This document shows, in pieces, positions 20,532 through 32,282 of a stretch of 64,000 bases of DNA. The position numbers and the translations under genes are program-made. Numbering within the stretch: position 1 is the first letter of the stretch; every line of letters begins with the position of its first letter. Source of the stretch: Cryptomeria japonica (taxonomy: Eukaryota > Streptophyta > Pinopsida > Cupressales > Cupressaceae); the NCBI RefSeq assembly GCF_030272615.1, contig NC_081410.1, positions 502,534,442 to 502,598,441 of the forward strand, written 5' to 3'. Below the pieces are notes generated by a model, which saw only the letters and a program-made list of their open reading frames with translations, had not been told where the DNA came from and searched no databases.

Positions 20532-21219
20532 AGCAGGAATATAAGAGTATGCCAATACTGTAGGTAAAGTACAAGGAAACAAGATTGAAATACTTCTACC
20601 AAATCAAAGAGGCAAGATGCACCAAGCCCCCAGTGGAATTAGGATCTTATGACTTCGATTGACAAAGTAAAATGGAAGATCAAGAAGGGAAAACTATGAC
20701 TGCAAGTAGCAAGGCTCCCCTCACTATGAGTTAGGAAAAAGATACCAAAATTATGAAGCAAAGCCAAGTTCACTAAATAATTCTAAGTATCGAAAAGGAA
20801 AATATGAGTGGAGTGTATGCCCCCACGTTAAAGCGATCGCGTGTGCCTTATTAGGAGCGATCTCTTTAAGGTAGGATACACCCAAGAGAGAGAGAAGAGA
20901 GTGAGCACGTCATCGCAACTATTTAGCCCGCAAGTGAGAAATAAACCCAAGGATAATGAACACAAAACACCAAGAATGAGGTAGTTTTTCTTTCCTCAGG
21001 GTCAGTATGTTGTATGATAACTCATGTATATCATATATGTATATGTGCATATAATAATCGTCATTCCCCAAAGAAAAAACACTACCTTAGAAGAAAGGGA
21101 AGAGAGGATGTCTTTCAAGTCAACATGAAAGAGACCAAAAGAAATCCCAATGATTTGCATCATCCTCAAGAAGACATGACGGGAAAAGTGAAAGAACATA
21201 GATACATATAGAAGAATGG
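20532..21219. other. TatB 3' internal region, non-coding
   Basis: There is no protein family in either orientation. In an intact Tat element, pol or trailing non-coding sequence would be here. Contains 'gatcgcgtgtgcc..ggagcgatc'-type palindromic sequence near 20,836. Confidence 0.5.
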
Positions 21220-21226
21220 TCACAAC

Positions 21227-21253
<27 letters not shown>
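21227..21253 (+). repeat. (AG)n microsatellite
   Basis: About 13 uninterrupted AG units. Confidence 0.95.
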
Positions 21254-21257
<4 letters not shown>

Positions 21258-22868
21258 CCTCCCGATATTGTTGATCACTATTTTGGGAAGGCGAGCAACA
21301 TGCCAAAGGAGTGACATCGAGCATAGTAGATGGAGTTATCACAAGATACAAACAAGGGCTATGCTCATGTGGTAAGTCACTTTGTTTGATTCTAGGAGCT
21401 AGGACTATTGTTTGTGAAAATTCAATTGATAAATTCTTATCCAGATCAACATATTCATACTCATTATTAGAAGCATTCGGAGTTGTATTGCCATCATGAA
21501 TAACATTTTCAGTCATTTCCTCACTAAAATTTAGAGAAAGAGGAGCAAGAACACAAATAGGAGTAAAACCATCACATGTTTTATGCAACTTATGATTTGG
21601 ACATGTAGGTTGAACATCTTGCTTAAGAGAAAATGAAATCATGTCAACTATTGGAGTCTTGGGAGATTGATTATTTTGAGGGCCAACTTCACGAGCTTGA
21701 ACACGACGTCTTCATCGGCATTCTCACACACAAAGATTCTGTCGAGTCTTAGTGGAAGGAAGAGAAGGAGGAGGAACATTTGAAAAAGTAGGAATGTTTC
21801 TCTCCTTGATAGTTGAAGGTTTAGGCTTAACAAGAGGAGAAGAAAGCCTCTTCTCTCTATAAGAGGAAGGAGGTAGAACTACACCACATAAAGGAGGAAT
21901 GTTAGGTGTATGAAGGAGGCAAGGTCTATCATGGGAAGGAGGTATAGATCTAACCTTAGGAGGAATATTGTTGTTCTTCTTAGGAGAAGGTATAGTCACA
22001 TCCATAGGAATATGTTGAAGACCTTACTTATGAGGGAGATTAGTTCTATCGATGAGGGGAAGGAATTCATCTTCAAGTATGATAGGAATGTCAATTATTG
22101 GGGATCTAGGTTGACTTAAGGATAGGATCGTATCTTTCTTCCATTTTTTATAAGATTGAAAAAGACCATCACTCGATGGAAGAGATTGAAATTGTTTAGG
22201 CCAAAAGAGATCAATAGGAACACTAAGGCTTCTTTTGGATGGATGAAATAAGCTATGGTTCACGGTTATGATTTATCCATTGTGAGGAAATTTCAAACAC
22301 TTATGGATAGGAGAAGTAATAGCCTTCATGGAAGATAGCCAAGGATAGCCCAACTTTACATGGAATTGTTTCGAAGAGGGTATGATAACAAAGTCAACAT
22401 CCATGGATTTAGTGTGAACTTCAACATGAAGGGTGATAGAGCCAATGGTAGGACAAGAGAATCCATCAAATAACTTCACCACTACATTAGAGGCATCATC
22501 TACTGGTTTATGCAGTCATTTAAAGTGAAAAGATATTCCTCAGTGATGACATTAACCATGCAAGAAGGATCAAAAAGAGCACCATGGAAAGGGATATCCT
22601 TAACCTTCGCAACTATGTATAAAGGGTCATCGAGTTCTCTAATGATCTCACTAGGGTCAAATGTAATACATCAATCCTTAGTCATATCTTGTTTTTCTAC
22701 CATATTTACCATGTTTGAAGCCATAGAAATGAATTCCTCAGAGGAGAATGAAGTATGCTCGGTCTTAATCACATTAGAGGTATGAGAAGGAAAAGGATCA
22801 GTAAAAATTTTAAGATTTTGATTAGGAGGAGCTACTAATTTATTCCCTTTATCATTCACACCTGCCAT
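21254..22868 (-). pseudogene. TatB protease region and post-protease linker
   Basis: Reading left from 22,868, the broken frames contain PLYIVAKVKDIPFHGALFDPS followed by CMVNVITEEYLF (an aspartic-protease-like segment with DPS in place of D-S/T-G). Next comes FHVKLGYPWLSSMKA with HKCLKFPHNG (22,273-22,420), the conserved LGRPWL..KLKF-type motif that precedes RT in Tat/Ogre elements. A Pro/Ser-rich linker follows (22,263-21,724). Several frameshifts and stops. No RT motif follows. Protease would have cut the polyprotein. Confidence 0.7.
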
Positions 22869-24706
22869 AGATATATCAAATCTTGAATCTTATTTTGCAA
22901 TGCAGAACATTTCTTAGTATCAAGACCAAGTTGATGATGAAATTGACAAAAGGAATTGTTATCAAAATAAGGGGATGCAAGTTTATAAGGATCAACTTGT
23001 ATTATAGAAGGAATTTTGATAACATTTATTTGCAACAACTGAGACATAATACTATGTAAAGATTCATTCAAAGGAGTAAACTGTCTTTCTCTTTTGAAAA
23101 ATTTAGAAATAGAAGGCACACCTATTGTAGCATTCACATTGTTTTTGTTGATTGTATCATTGAACTTGATGAAGTATTTTGTTGGTTTGAACTTCACAAA
23201 CGGTTGTTGAACACTCCCCCCCTATCACCTAGAGCCATCGGAGTAGATTTATCCATTTGACTCACAACTAGTTGATAATTGTGGAGTGTTGCGCACAACT
23301 GCCGAAAGGAAGTAAACTCAAACAAAAGAATCTTTTCCCTAATATGTTTTTATAAATTAGAAATGAAAATTCATTGAATATCATTATCAAGTACATGAAA
23401 AGAAATTTGAATACACAAATGCTTATATCTACCAATGAAATCAGCCACTTTTTCTTTAACATCTTGTTTACAATGCATGAAATCAGTCAAAGTGATTTTA
23501 GGACCAATGTTATTTTGAAATTTATGGATGAAATCATTTTCTAGTTGTTGAAAATAAGTGATGGAATAAGAAGGCAAAGAGAAATACAATGGTAAATCCT
23601 TATCTCTTAATGTTCTTGTAAACAGTTTTGCAAGCAATCTTTGATCATAAGCAAAATCAGTTGACAAGGTTTGAAATATTTTGACATGCTTAAGAGAATC
23701 ATCATTTTCATTATAGAGTTCCAATTGAGGGACGTCAACATGCTTAGGTGGTACGACTTTAACAATATCAAGAGAAAGTGGGCTCACAACATCAAAGGTG
23801 GGCACACTAAACTTGGATTGACTCATAGAAGCAATTCATTGTTGTAAGGAAGACAAAGTTTGAGCAAGATTGTTGATGGTTGCTTCGGTAGAACAATTGA
23901 TGTTAGACATGGTTGATTGAGAAGGTGGTGTGATGTGATTGAAGGAAGGCATGGATTGAGAACAAGGTGGTGGGACATTATAATAAGTAGGCATAGGGGA
24001 TGATTGAGTAGGAAATGGGACATTCAAAGGAGTAACAAAATTGTTGAATGAATTAGCCCCTTATGTCATATTGATTGGTTGAGGGATAATAGGAATACTT
24101 ATGGAAGACATAGGTAAAGATGGAGGATTAAATGAAGAAGAGGGATTTCCCCCATGACCTATAGTTGTAGGAATGACATTTTCAGTTGATGTAGCCATGA
24201 TGTTTGAAGTGAAAGTAGGAATACTAGCCATTGGAGTAGACAAAGGAATAGAATGAGTGATTTGATTCGAAGGTTGTGAATAACCTGAGTTCTCAGCACA
24301 AGTCTTTATAGCCATGACATTAGAATCAACAATATGAGCAATGCCACACAATATATCAATTTTGTTCTTATCACCCAATTATGTGTTTAAGGCCTTCAAT
24401 TAATGGAAGAGCTTCACTATTAGGGTATTCGTGGGACATCTATTGTTGAAAGTTATCAAATTGATTGTCCAATTTTGAAAGTTGATCTATGGAAATTCTA
24501 GTCAAAGCTTCTTCTTGTTCATCATGGGATTCATCAATTGGATAGATAGGGACATGAGTAGGATGTGAAGAATTAGCATTATCCTCATTAAAGAAGTCAC
24601 CCAAATTATGCTCCAAGTCCTCGGTAATTAAACCTTGGGAAGCCTTAATTCTAATGCTTCGTCTAACAGGGATAGTGTAGGTAGGACTAATAGTGGTGAA
24701 ACTCAT
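22856..24706 (-). pseudogene. gag: TatB gag, broken
   Basis: The ATG is at 24,706 (MSFTTISPTYTIPVRRS, close to TatA). A Ser/Pro/Asn-rich part is followed by the gag core: LLAKLFTRTLRDKDLPLYF and DFIGRYKHLCIQISF (about 23,640-23,410), then KFFKRERQFTPLNESLHSI and CQFHHQLGLDTKKCSALQNK (23,100-22,880). Stops and frameshifts fall at about 24,440-24,380, 24,061, 23,823 and 23,370-23,200. Gag length and order match TatA, so the two share an ancestor. Confidence 0.87.
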
Positions 24707-25822
24707 GCACTGGAGGGAAAATTGAAATTTTGAATTTAGAACAAAGCTTACAAAATTGAGTAATGCAAAATTTAAGAAAATACTGATTAAACAATTTGAA
24801 ATTTGTTGGAAGAAGAGGATGACACAATTTTCAAAAATGAACTTGGAAAATAGAATTTTAAAATTAGGGCCAAGGGAACACAACTTAATTTTAAAATTAA
24901 CAAAAGAAGAATTTTTAAAATCAGGGCAAATTATAATTAACCTCTTAATTTAAAAAAAATTCTTGAAATTGAAAATGTTGAATTTTGGAGGTATTTTCGA
25001 TGTTAGAGGGAACAAAAATCGACAAAATCAGCCAATACTATGGATTTAGGCTATTAAATATAATCATAACAATGTCCCGAAATTTCGGGAATAAAGTTGA
25101 GGACCATGGCGGGAATGCACATGGTCCGACCAACTTTTTTCAAAATTTTCAGGGATGAATATTACAGTGATTTTAAAGCTAACCCTAAAAAAATAGTGAC
25201 TTTTACAATTTTGAGATAGGTGAAATGAACTTTCAAATGTGAGAATAAGACCCAATTAGGGTTTTGAAGAAAAAGAAAGATTGGACTACAAATTTGAAAA
25301 GGGTCACACCTAAAGGGGAGGGACAACTTGGAGAATGTTTTAGAAATCTAAAGTTGAATGAAATTGATCAAAATTTGCACAAAATCTAGTCAACTTTGAA
25401 AATTAGTGTTTTATGATATAACCACTTAATTTTTGAAAATTTGAATTTTGAAAAGGGAGGGAAATTGAAAATTTGAATTATACGATAGAAGATAAGTCTG
25501 AAAACAGTCGCAAATCTGAAAATTAAATGAAAATTCAATTTTTTTGCAGAAGTTCAAGATAATTGTTAAAAATTAGGGTTTTGAAAATTAACTTCTTAAT
25601 TTTGTGAATTTGATTTGCAAATTGAACAAGGCAATGAAGAAATTGAATTTGGTGAACAAAGCAATTTTCAGATCTAAGACAATAACAAGAAATTTTTGTA
25701 AAACACAAGTTCAATTTCAATTTTAAAAACTAGGGTTTTGAATGAAGTAACCACTAAGTTTGCATAAAAATTAAACTTGAAAATAAAAAATATGCAACGT
25801 TTTTTAGAATAAAGCATGTAAG
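24707..25822 (-). other. TatB untranslated leader
   Basis: AT-rich leader matching the TatA leader in patches. It contains one copy of the GC-rich motif (about 25,100-25,125, 'ggaccatggcgggaatgcac') where TatA has two. No coding content. Confidence 0.6.
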
Positions 25823-25837
25823 ACGTCGAGTTCACCA
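25823..25837 (-). other. TatB primer-binding site
   Basis: The minus strand reads TGGTGAACTCGACGT, one base different from TatA. It lies three bases from the LTR. Confidence 0.75.
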
Positions 25838-25840
25838 AAA

Positions 25841-26993
25841 TGTAATGTTGGAAAAAGGTGAATGAAGGAGATATCGAGAGGAAAGCTTTTATTCCCTCCA
25901 AGGAGAGATAAAATTTTCACTTCAGATTTCTCTTCAAACACATTTTCTACATTACATTAGAAGAGGGGGGAAGATACACTAGATTCAACCTTTAGAGAAA
26001 GAGATTGAATTCTGAGTGATGATAAGTGAATCCCCTCTTCTCAAATTGAGATTTGAATTGATTGAATTGTATCCTTATGATCAAGTGTAAAAGTGACAAA
26101 GATCTGATTATAACTCAAGATAGAAGCATAAGATGAATTTTTGCACCTAGATCTGGTAATAATCTGTCGAAATGAAGTCCCCCTATGAATTTGGGAAAAA
26201 GTTGTTTGGATTGTGGCGAGAATGTACACAATCCTCCGAAAAATTCATGAAATGAAAGGGGTTTTTCTGCCTATAAAAATGGAGCCCAAATCTAAACGTA
26301 CAGCTATGCACATGCAATGTACACACAAAAAAGAGAGGGAAAGGTGTTGGGATTGGGGTTTTGCCTTCAAGTCAAACCCTAGTTTTGGAATTAACCAAAT
26401 GATGAAAGAAAATACTTGCAAGTAAATGTAAATGAAAGATTGAAATGTAAGTCACCTCAAGGGAGGTTGTGATAGAAATGTTGATAGAATTGCTTGTATG
26501 AATTTGAATGTTCGAAAGAATCTCCTCTTCAATGGTTGAATCCTTGACTTGAATGCAACACCTAGCCTTGAAAGCAGACTTGAGAGTGCTGAAAACTAGA
26601 AAAGATTGCTTGAATGCTCTTGAATACTTGAATGCGTGATCGCATGTATCTGTGTTATGCCAAGATGGAAGGGGAAATGTGACTTATATACTTGTCAATT
26701 AGGGATAATTGATTGATTTTCCATCACAGGCCGACATTGGGGGATTTTTCTCACTCAATGTGCAACCTCTAAAGCACATTTGGAAAGGGTCCTACCCCAA
26801 AATGGGGAAGGGGACAGGGGTGCCATGCCCCTATCCTATCCCTTTTTGCAAGATAGGATGCAGTTCAGGCAATGTAGAGGGCAAGAATAATGCAGTTCTC
26901 AAGTGCCGAGACAGTCTTCGGTCTCTGATCTGGCTTGGGATTTGAATCGCATGCGTGAGGACCTTAATGTGGTCACAATTTTATGACACTACA
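25841..26993 (-). repeat. TatB 5' LTR (1,153 bp)
   Basis: TGTAGTGTC...ACATTACA on the minus strand. It pairs with the shortened 3' LTR at 20,102-20,516 and aligns in blocks with the TatA LTR. Confidence 0.88.
26684..26691 (-). promoter_or_regulatory. TatB LTR TATA box
   Basis: TATATAAG on the minus strand, in the same 'ttgacaag' context as in TatA. Confidence 0.7.
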
Positions 26994-27302
26994 AGCAATA
27001 ATGAATAAATTCCAAAATAAGAGGTGTTATGATTGTTGGATGTTGGGAAAAATCTCTATCCATTGTAGGATGAGACCAAATCAGATGAACTTCAGACCTA
27101 TGCAAAATGTTGTTTGTCGCACACGCAATAAAACTGGTCACATTGATAAAAACTATAGAAGCAAGAATAGTGCTTTGGTAGACAAGAACAAATCAGATGA
27201 GAAGGGAAAGGAAAAGGTAGAAGAGACCAGAGACAAACATGAGAAGATGTGGGTCACAAAAGATGAATCCAAAATAGACAATGGATATACACTCGAATCT
27301 GG
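26994..27302 (+). pseudogene. gag: CopNA gag continuation, degenerate zinc knuckles
   Basis: This resumes the frame cut at 20,101: a CCHC-like CYDCWMLGKISIHC (His replaced by Lys), a spacer (RPNQMNFRPMQNVV) and CRTRNKTGHIDKNY (second and last Cys lost). A Lys/Glu-rich tail (KSDEKGKEKVEETRDKHEK) leads to a TGA at about 27,307. All knuckles in this element are damaged. They would normally bind the element RNA. Confidence 0.8.
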
Positions 27303-27734
27303 TGCATGATCTTCATCCGGTAACTAGGCCTTTATGCATTAGAGGGAACTTTTCATGGAGATTCTAAGAGCCCCCACTTTGGTGATCTGCAATCGATTTT
27401 GGAAGATTGCAAAAGGTTTAAATCTTATATGTAGATGTTACCAGAAGTTTCAGAGAAGATTTGATGCTCCAATAAGTGACTCTATGAAAATCAAGGTAAC
27501 TGGTTGTAGCATTTATCGTAATAAAGAATTAGGTTTTTGAAGGTTAAAAGGGAATTTCAAAGCTTCATTTGTCATAATATGATCAAGAGAATAATGCAGA
27601 GAAGAAGAGATAAGTGATTTGGCAATCTCAACAGTGATTTCAGCAATCCTAAAGAGAATACCAGCACCCGGATGTGAATTAAGGTATTTATCTATTTCAG
27701 ACTATCAGTTTCTGCAAACCCTATGTTTGAAATG
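27303..27734 (+). other. CopNA linker between gag and the unknown frame
   Basis: A 61-codon frame (27,355-27,540) has no recognised motif. A Copia protease (DSG) would be expected here and is not seen. This is probably the join left by pol loss, or original non-coding sequence. Confidence 0.4.
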
Positions 27735-30700
27735 GCTTCATCTTCTATAATTGCTACCCCATTGGTTGTCGATATTAAGGATAGTGCTAGATCTATTTTC
27801 AAGAAACACCCTTTCAAGTCTATTGAAGGTGATCCGGAAGGTGCATTTTCTTTAGTACCTTACGACGTCCTTCACAATGAGGATATTAGGGCATACATCC
27901 ATTGTGATCTTGAGGAGCTTGAAAAAACTGATATGTTGAACCTGTATAACAAATATTTGGCGGGCAATTTGGGAAACCTCAAACCAAAATAGAATGTTCT
28001 TCAAGACAAGGGTTTTCCATAGTTCATCCATTTTCCATTATTTGATGAAGTAGAATGGATCTGGTATATTATCAGTCAAGTCCATGATGAGTTCATATGG
28101 CTTGATAGGCCTCACAAGATTACTAAATAGGCAATTCGAGTTGTGACATGCCTCAGTGAAACCGGTGAAGTACTTGGCCTAAGAAAAGTATCAAATAACA
28201 CAGTGATAGCAACTCTTGGTTCCAAGTTCTACAATAGAGTAATGACTATCAGTGACATTCTGGAGCATGATGTGAAGTTTGCATCAATGGTGATTGGATA
28301 CAAAGTTTACCAGTCAAGTAGACACAACTCCATCTCCAGAACTGCCATATATGTACATCATATCAGATGCTCAAGAATGAGATGAGGTATGATCTATGTA
28401 CAGTCCTTTTGAATGAGCTGATGAGTAATTTGAAGAAAATTAAGCAAGACAAGAAGCACACTTTTAAATATGGAACTCTTCTTATTTGTGTGGCCTTATA
28501 TTTCTTGAATGAGTTACCCAGTGTAAATGGAAAGTTCCAATGGGCCTATGATAGACCGCTGGCAATGCAAATCAAAGAGCGGTTGTGGGAATAGGAGATG
28601 CCACAATGAGAATATCTGCTCTCTGGGGTTATTTCAAAACTTTCCAAACCGCAATGAAGAACAAAGAAAGAATCCTTAAGGAGATTGTGGAGAAGTGTGA
28701 GAAAACTATTTGCTTCATGGTTGATAAAGATCAATGTCAAATGGAAGTCGTGGAGCCTAGGACAACTTTGATGATTCCCATCGGGTATATAGTTGACTCT
28801 ATCATGCTTGAGGCATGTTCTCAACACCAATTGAGCCAACCAGTTGATCCAAAAGAAGGAAGATTTGGAACATTCAAGGAGAAAGACCTTGAATTGCACA
28901 AACAGTTCACTACACCTGCTAGAAAAGAGATCGTTACAAAGATGGTTGAGGAAGTGGTAGTGCAGATGGGATTCACCTAGGAGGAGGTGATGTAGGAAAG
29001 AGAAAAACATGCACAAATGGAGGCCAAAGATGAAACCAAAAATCCTAAAGTTGATCTGGTTCCCTCCGAGGCTAAACCAAAAGACACCAAGTCTGCCCCT
29101 GCTCCAGTGGCACCATCTTTAGGACAGAGCCCATATGGAAAGGGAGTGTTGAATCATAAGGAGAAGTCCAAGCAGACTTATGTTGTTGTGTCCTCGGTGG
29201 CCTCTGAGACAGAATCTGAGGATGATGCAGTAAAGGCTAAGAAGAAGGGTGAATTTGTACGAGTGGTGAGGAAGTCACAGTCCAATGGAGCCCTGCATGG
29301 AAAGAAAGCCAAATTTGACCCTGCCCCTACTGGAAGATCCAAAACAGGAAGTTAGGTCATAAATCAACTTGATATAGATCCTAAATCCAATGAAAATCAA
29401 GTTAAATCTACATATATTCCTCCATTGTCAACAAACCAATTAATTGATAAGGTAATTGTGGATGGTAATTTGAAGAATATTGGATTGTATTATGAAAAAC
29501 TAAATGAGGTTGTTCAGAGAAAAGTAGAAGAAATTGTTGTTTAATATTTGCACAATTTCAGTAAAACATTGTTTGAGCTGGAGAAGAGCATTCCTAAGGA
29601 CCTATACAACATTATTGATGCAAGGAGACTGACTGCTAGCTGAACATATAAGGAAATGAAATAAAGAGAGTTGATAAATTTTTGTACTTGTATAACCCGA
29701 AATAAAGTCAAAAGGCTAATTGAGAAATCCAACAAGAAATAATTTAGAAGCAAAATAAGGGTAAACAGATTGATGATAGGAAAGGTGGTAGAGGTAAGAA
29801 AGGAGACATGAGATATATGGAGAAAATAATTATGAATGATCCCTTGTACAAAGATGCATTTAAGTCTTCTCGACCAAAAGAAAAAGAAGGTGTTTTTGGT
29901 GATCAGAAAGATGAAACTTACACTGAGGTACATCCAAAAGATCAAGGAAACATAACTCTTGATGTTGAAGCTGGTGGTAGACATTTCAACAGCCCCTAAT
30001 ATACAAAAGAATGATACTGCACCAAGTGGCAACACCGGTGCACAAGATAAAGGGGATGAAGCAGAGAAAAGGGAATCTAAGAGTACATAGGTAAATGTTG
30101 TTGAGGTAGACAAGGGCAAAGGAGTTGTTAATTCAGCAATTGACAATCATACAGTCTCAAAGAGCCCACCTCAAATCTCCATTAATCTAGATGGTCCTCT
30201 TAACCTTGGACATATGTCTCCTGCCGAGAAGCTAATGCTTGCAACATATGTTCAAGCTCAGCCCAGTCAAGATCTACTAAAGTCTGTATAAGAAGATAAA
30301 AAACTTATTTTGATGTTTGTCAATGTTTGGTAGAAGGTGGCTCTGAATGTACAGTTAGATTCTAATGTTATCCCCTCCGTTAAATTGTTACAATTGATTA
30401 ATAGTGTAAATACTATTTTTGATTCTTTAGAAAAGAATACTACTAAGAGAATTTTGGATAGATGTAAGGATGTCAAAATGTAGATATTCTGGAAGTTGAT
30501 TGAAGATGATAGAGTGAGATTGAATAAAGGTGTGCAGGTTATTTCAGATACATTAACAGAAGGTGGTAAATTGAATAAGTCTTGTTTAATTTTGCCCAAA
30601 TTTACTATAGATATAAACAAGAAAATAAGTGTTTGTCAGGGAAAACTTGCTAGTATTTCTTAGTCCTTTGATCCCAATGTAGCTCCAACCAACAGTGTTG

Positions 30701-31005
30701 AAGGAGAGATTTTGCCTCTAAATGATCAGATCTCAAGCCTCAATGTGGAAAATGACAAAATTTTGAGGAGAGTTGGTGAACTCCAGAACTTGATTGCCCC
30801 CCAGTTCGATACCATGTTAAGCAATAAGGTACACTGTATTAAGGCAATGGTTGAATCTGTTTCATCTAATCTGAATAAAATATAGATTCATGCAACTATA
30901 TTTAGTGCATTCATTACTGTCCTAGATAACTTGAAGAGTGGGTGGGACACTCACCTAGGATTATTGAAGACCATTTTTTCTGGTATCTTCAAGTGTTTGT
31001 AAAGT
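27735..31005 (+). pseudogene. CopNA long frame of unknown function (about 1,090 codons, decayed)
   Basis: It starts at an ATG (27,735, MASSSIIATPLVVDIKD). The N-terminal third is dense and protein-like: FSLVPYDVLHNEDIRAYIHC, LFDEVEWIWYIISQVHDEF, YNRVMTISDILEHDVKFAS and a hydrophobic GTLLICVALYFLNELP. The middle is Lys/Glu/Ser-rich and probably disordered (DETKNPKVDLVPSEAKP, ASETESEDDAVKAKKK). The last third is helical and charged (LNDQISSLNVENDKILRRV, FDTMLSNKVHCIKAMVES). Frame changes fall near 28,370, 28,590 and 29,700. Many in-frame stops are TAG where Gln would read well. I do not recognise the family. Position before the 3' LTR recalls env-like frames of SIRE elements, but homology is not shown. 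Confidence 0.6.
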
Positions 31006-31059
31006 CTCCAATAGGTATCTCTATATACAAATTTTGAATAACACCCCATCTTTCGCATT

Positions 31060-31311
31060 GTTGTCAAAGGGGGAGAGAAAAAGGTGAAAAATGTACTAAA
31101 GTATAGAAGAGTGTAATTACAGTAATTACAGGTTTCAAAAAAATTTATCGAAGGGGGAGCCTTAGAAATGTATAGAAGAGTGTAATTACAGTAATTACAT
31201 TTTTCATAATTCTTTGTCTAAGGGGGAGCCTTAGAAATTCTTATGATCCGGTGTATAGTTCTCAACACTTAGCCATTTTTCACAAGTGTGACATCAATGC
31301 CAAAGGGGGAG
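31060..31311 (+). repeat. Repeated polypurine tracts before the CopNA 3' LTR
   Basis: AAGGGGGAG-type tracts occur at about 31,068, 31,150, 31,213 and 31,303. The middle two sit in a tandem repeat of about 70 bases (31,103-31,238, each containing 'gagtgtaattacagtaatta'). The last tract abuts the LTR. Confidence 0.85.
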
Positions 31312-31313
31312 AT

Positions 31314-32282
31314 TGTTGGCAATTAACACTCATCTGGTGGCTTTTGATGGTTTATTATTGGTCTAGGGTTGTCATTGATGGAAACTCTTCATGAGATTCC
31401 CATCCGGCAATCAAGGATCTTTATTTTTGGAAGAGGATGTCAATCGGTAGCCAGTTAACCAGTATTTCAGGATGAACATAGTAGTTTTGGTCTGGAAGCT
31501 TACCAGTGCTTGCGGAGCTATGAATCATGTTTAGAATGATTTGGCCAACATAGAGACATCATTTTATTTTTATTTTGGTGAACCGAATTAATATTTGGTA
31601 ATTTGGTCAATTCAACATATGACTACATGTTACATCAGTGGGCCAACATGGTAAATGATCTATTTTATGATTGTGGATATATAAGACCAGTGTAGATGAT
31701 CTTTTTGGTTAAGGATATGATTGTATGTGAGTGAGTGGTGATGAAGAATCCATTTGGGTGTAGTTTCACATGTGCATTCTTGATCTAGTAGCTAACTGAG
31801 ACAGTGAACTGGGCAGAACAAAGCAGCACAAGAGAGGTGATTCAGCCAGTGTATATGGAAATTAACCAGAACTCATCCAAGCATAGATTGATGCTATTTT
31901 AGAGTTCATTCACTATAATTCAACTCTATATATGTTTTGTAAGGCAGTGAACCTTTCGGGGTTGTATCCCTTAATGTATTTGAGCAGTGAGCTCTAGGAA
32001 CTATTCCTGAATGCTTGTGCATTCCCCATATTGTAATATTGTTTTTCTAGTAGCCATAGTGGAATAATATTGTGGGTTCAAATCCCATTATGGTTTTTCC
32101 CATTTGGGTTTACACGTAAAAAATCTGGTGTTATGATTTTGTGGTTTATTGTTTTATGTTCCTTCATTTCAATTTCATGTTTATGCTTCAGGTGGTTTAA
32201 AATTAAGTCTGAAGATTTTCTAACCGATAGATCACTGATTCACCCCCCTCCCCCCCACCTCTCAGTGATCCCCGATTCCAAA
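31314..32282 (+). repeat. CopNA 3' LTR (about 969 bp)
   Basis: It starts TGTTGGCAATTAACAC after the polypurine tract and ends with the segment shared with the 5' remnant. It contains the block 'gtgcattcccc' and 'ggtttttccc..gggtt', also found in the CopM and CopP LTRs, so all three belong to related families. Confidence 0.85.
31678..31685 (+). promoter_or_regulatory. CopNA LTR TATA box
   Basis: TATATAAG, about 365 bases into the LTR. Confidence 0.55.

Larger units (their letters stand above)
20102..26993 (-). mobile_element. TatB: gag-protease-only Tat-like LTR retrotransposon
   Basis: This is a complete minus-strand insertion: 5' LTR 25,841-26,993, primer-binding site, leader, gag, protease region, polypurine tract and a shortened 3' LTR 20,102-20,516. 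Reverse transcriptase, RNase H and integrase are missing between about 21,220 and 20,532. It sits inside CopNA gag. The flanking pentamers are AGTAG (20,097-20,101) and AGCAA (26,994-26,998), a possible decayed target-site duplication. It is related to TatA across the LTR, primer-binding site and gag. Confidence 0.88.
19141..32282 (+). mobile_element. CopNA: pol-less Copia-type element, split by TatB
   Basis: Plus-strand remains: the last 58 bp of a 5' LTR, a Met-type primer-binding site, a gag-like frame with coiled coil and degenerate zinc knuckles (19,340-20,101 and 26,994-27,302), a long unrecognised frame (27,735-about 31,005), repeated polypurine tracts and a full 3' LTR (31,314-32,282). 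I find no protease, integrase, RT or RNase H. TatB interrupts it between the knuckles. The repeated PPTs and the extra frame before the 3' LTR recall the SIRE/Maximus Copia lineage; that is inference. Confidence 0.8.

Noticed and set aside
29541-30146. 201-codon hydrophobic minus-strand frame
   Set aside because: It is antisense to the CopNA unknown frame, and its Phe/Leu/Ser bias is what A-rich sense DNA gives on the opposite strand.
32070-32100. tRNA T-arm-like 'gggttcaaatccc'
   Set aside because: No acceptor, D or anticodon arms around it; it lies inside the CopNA LTR.
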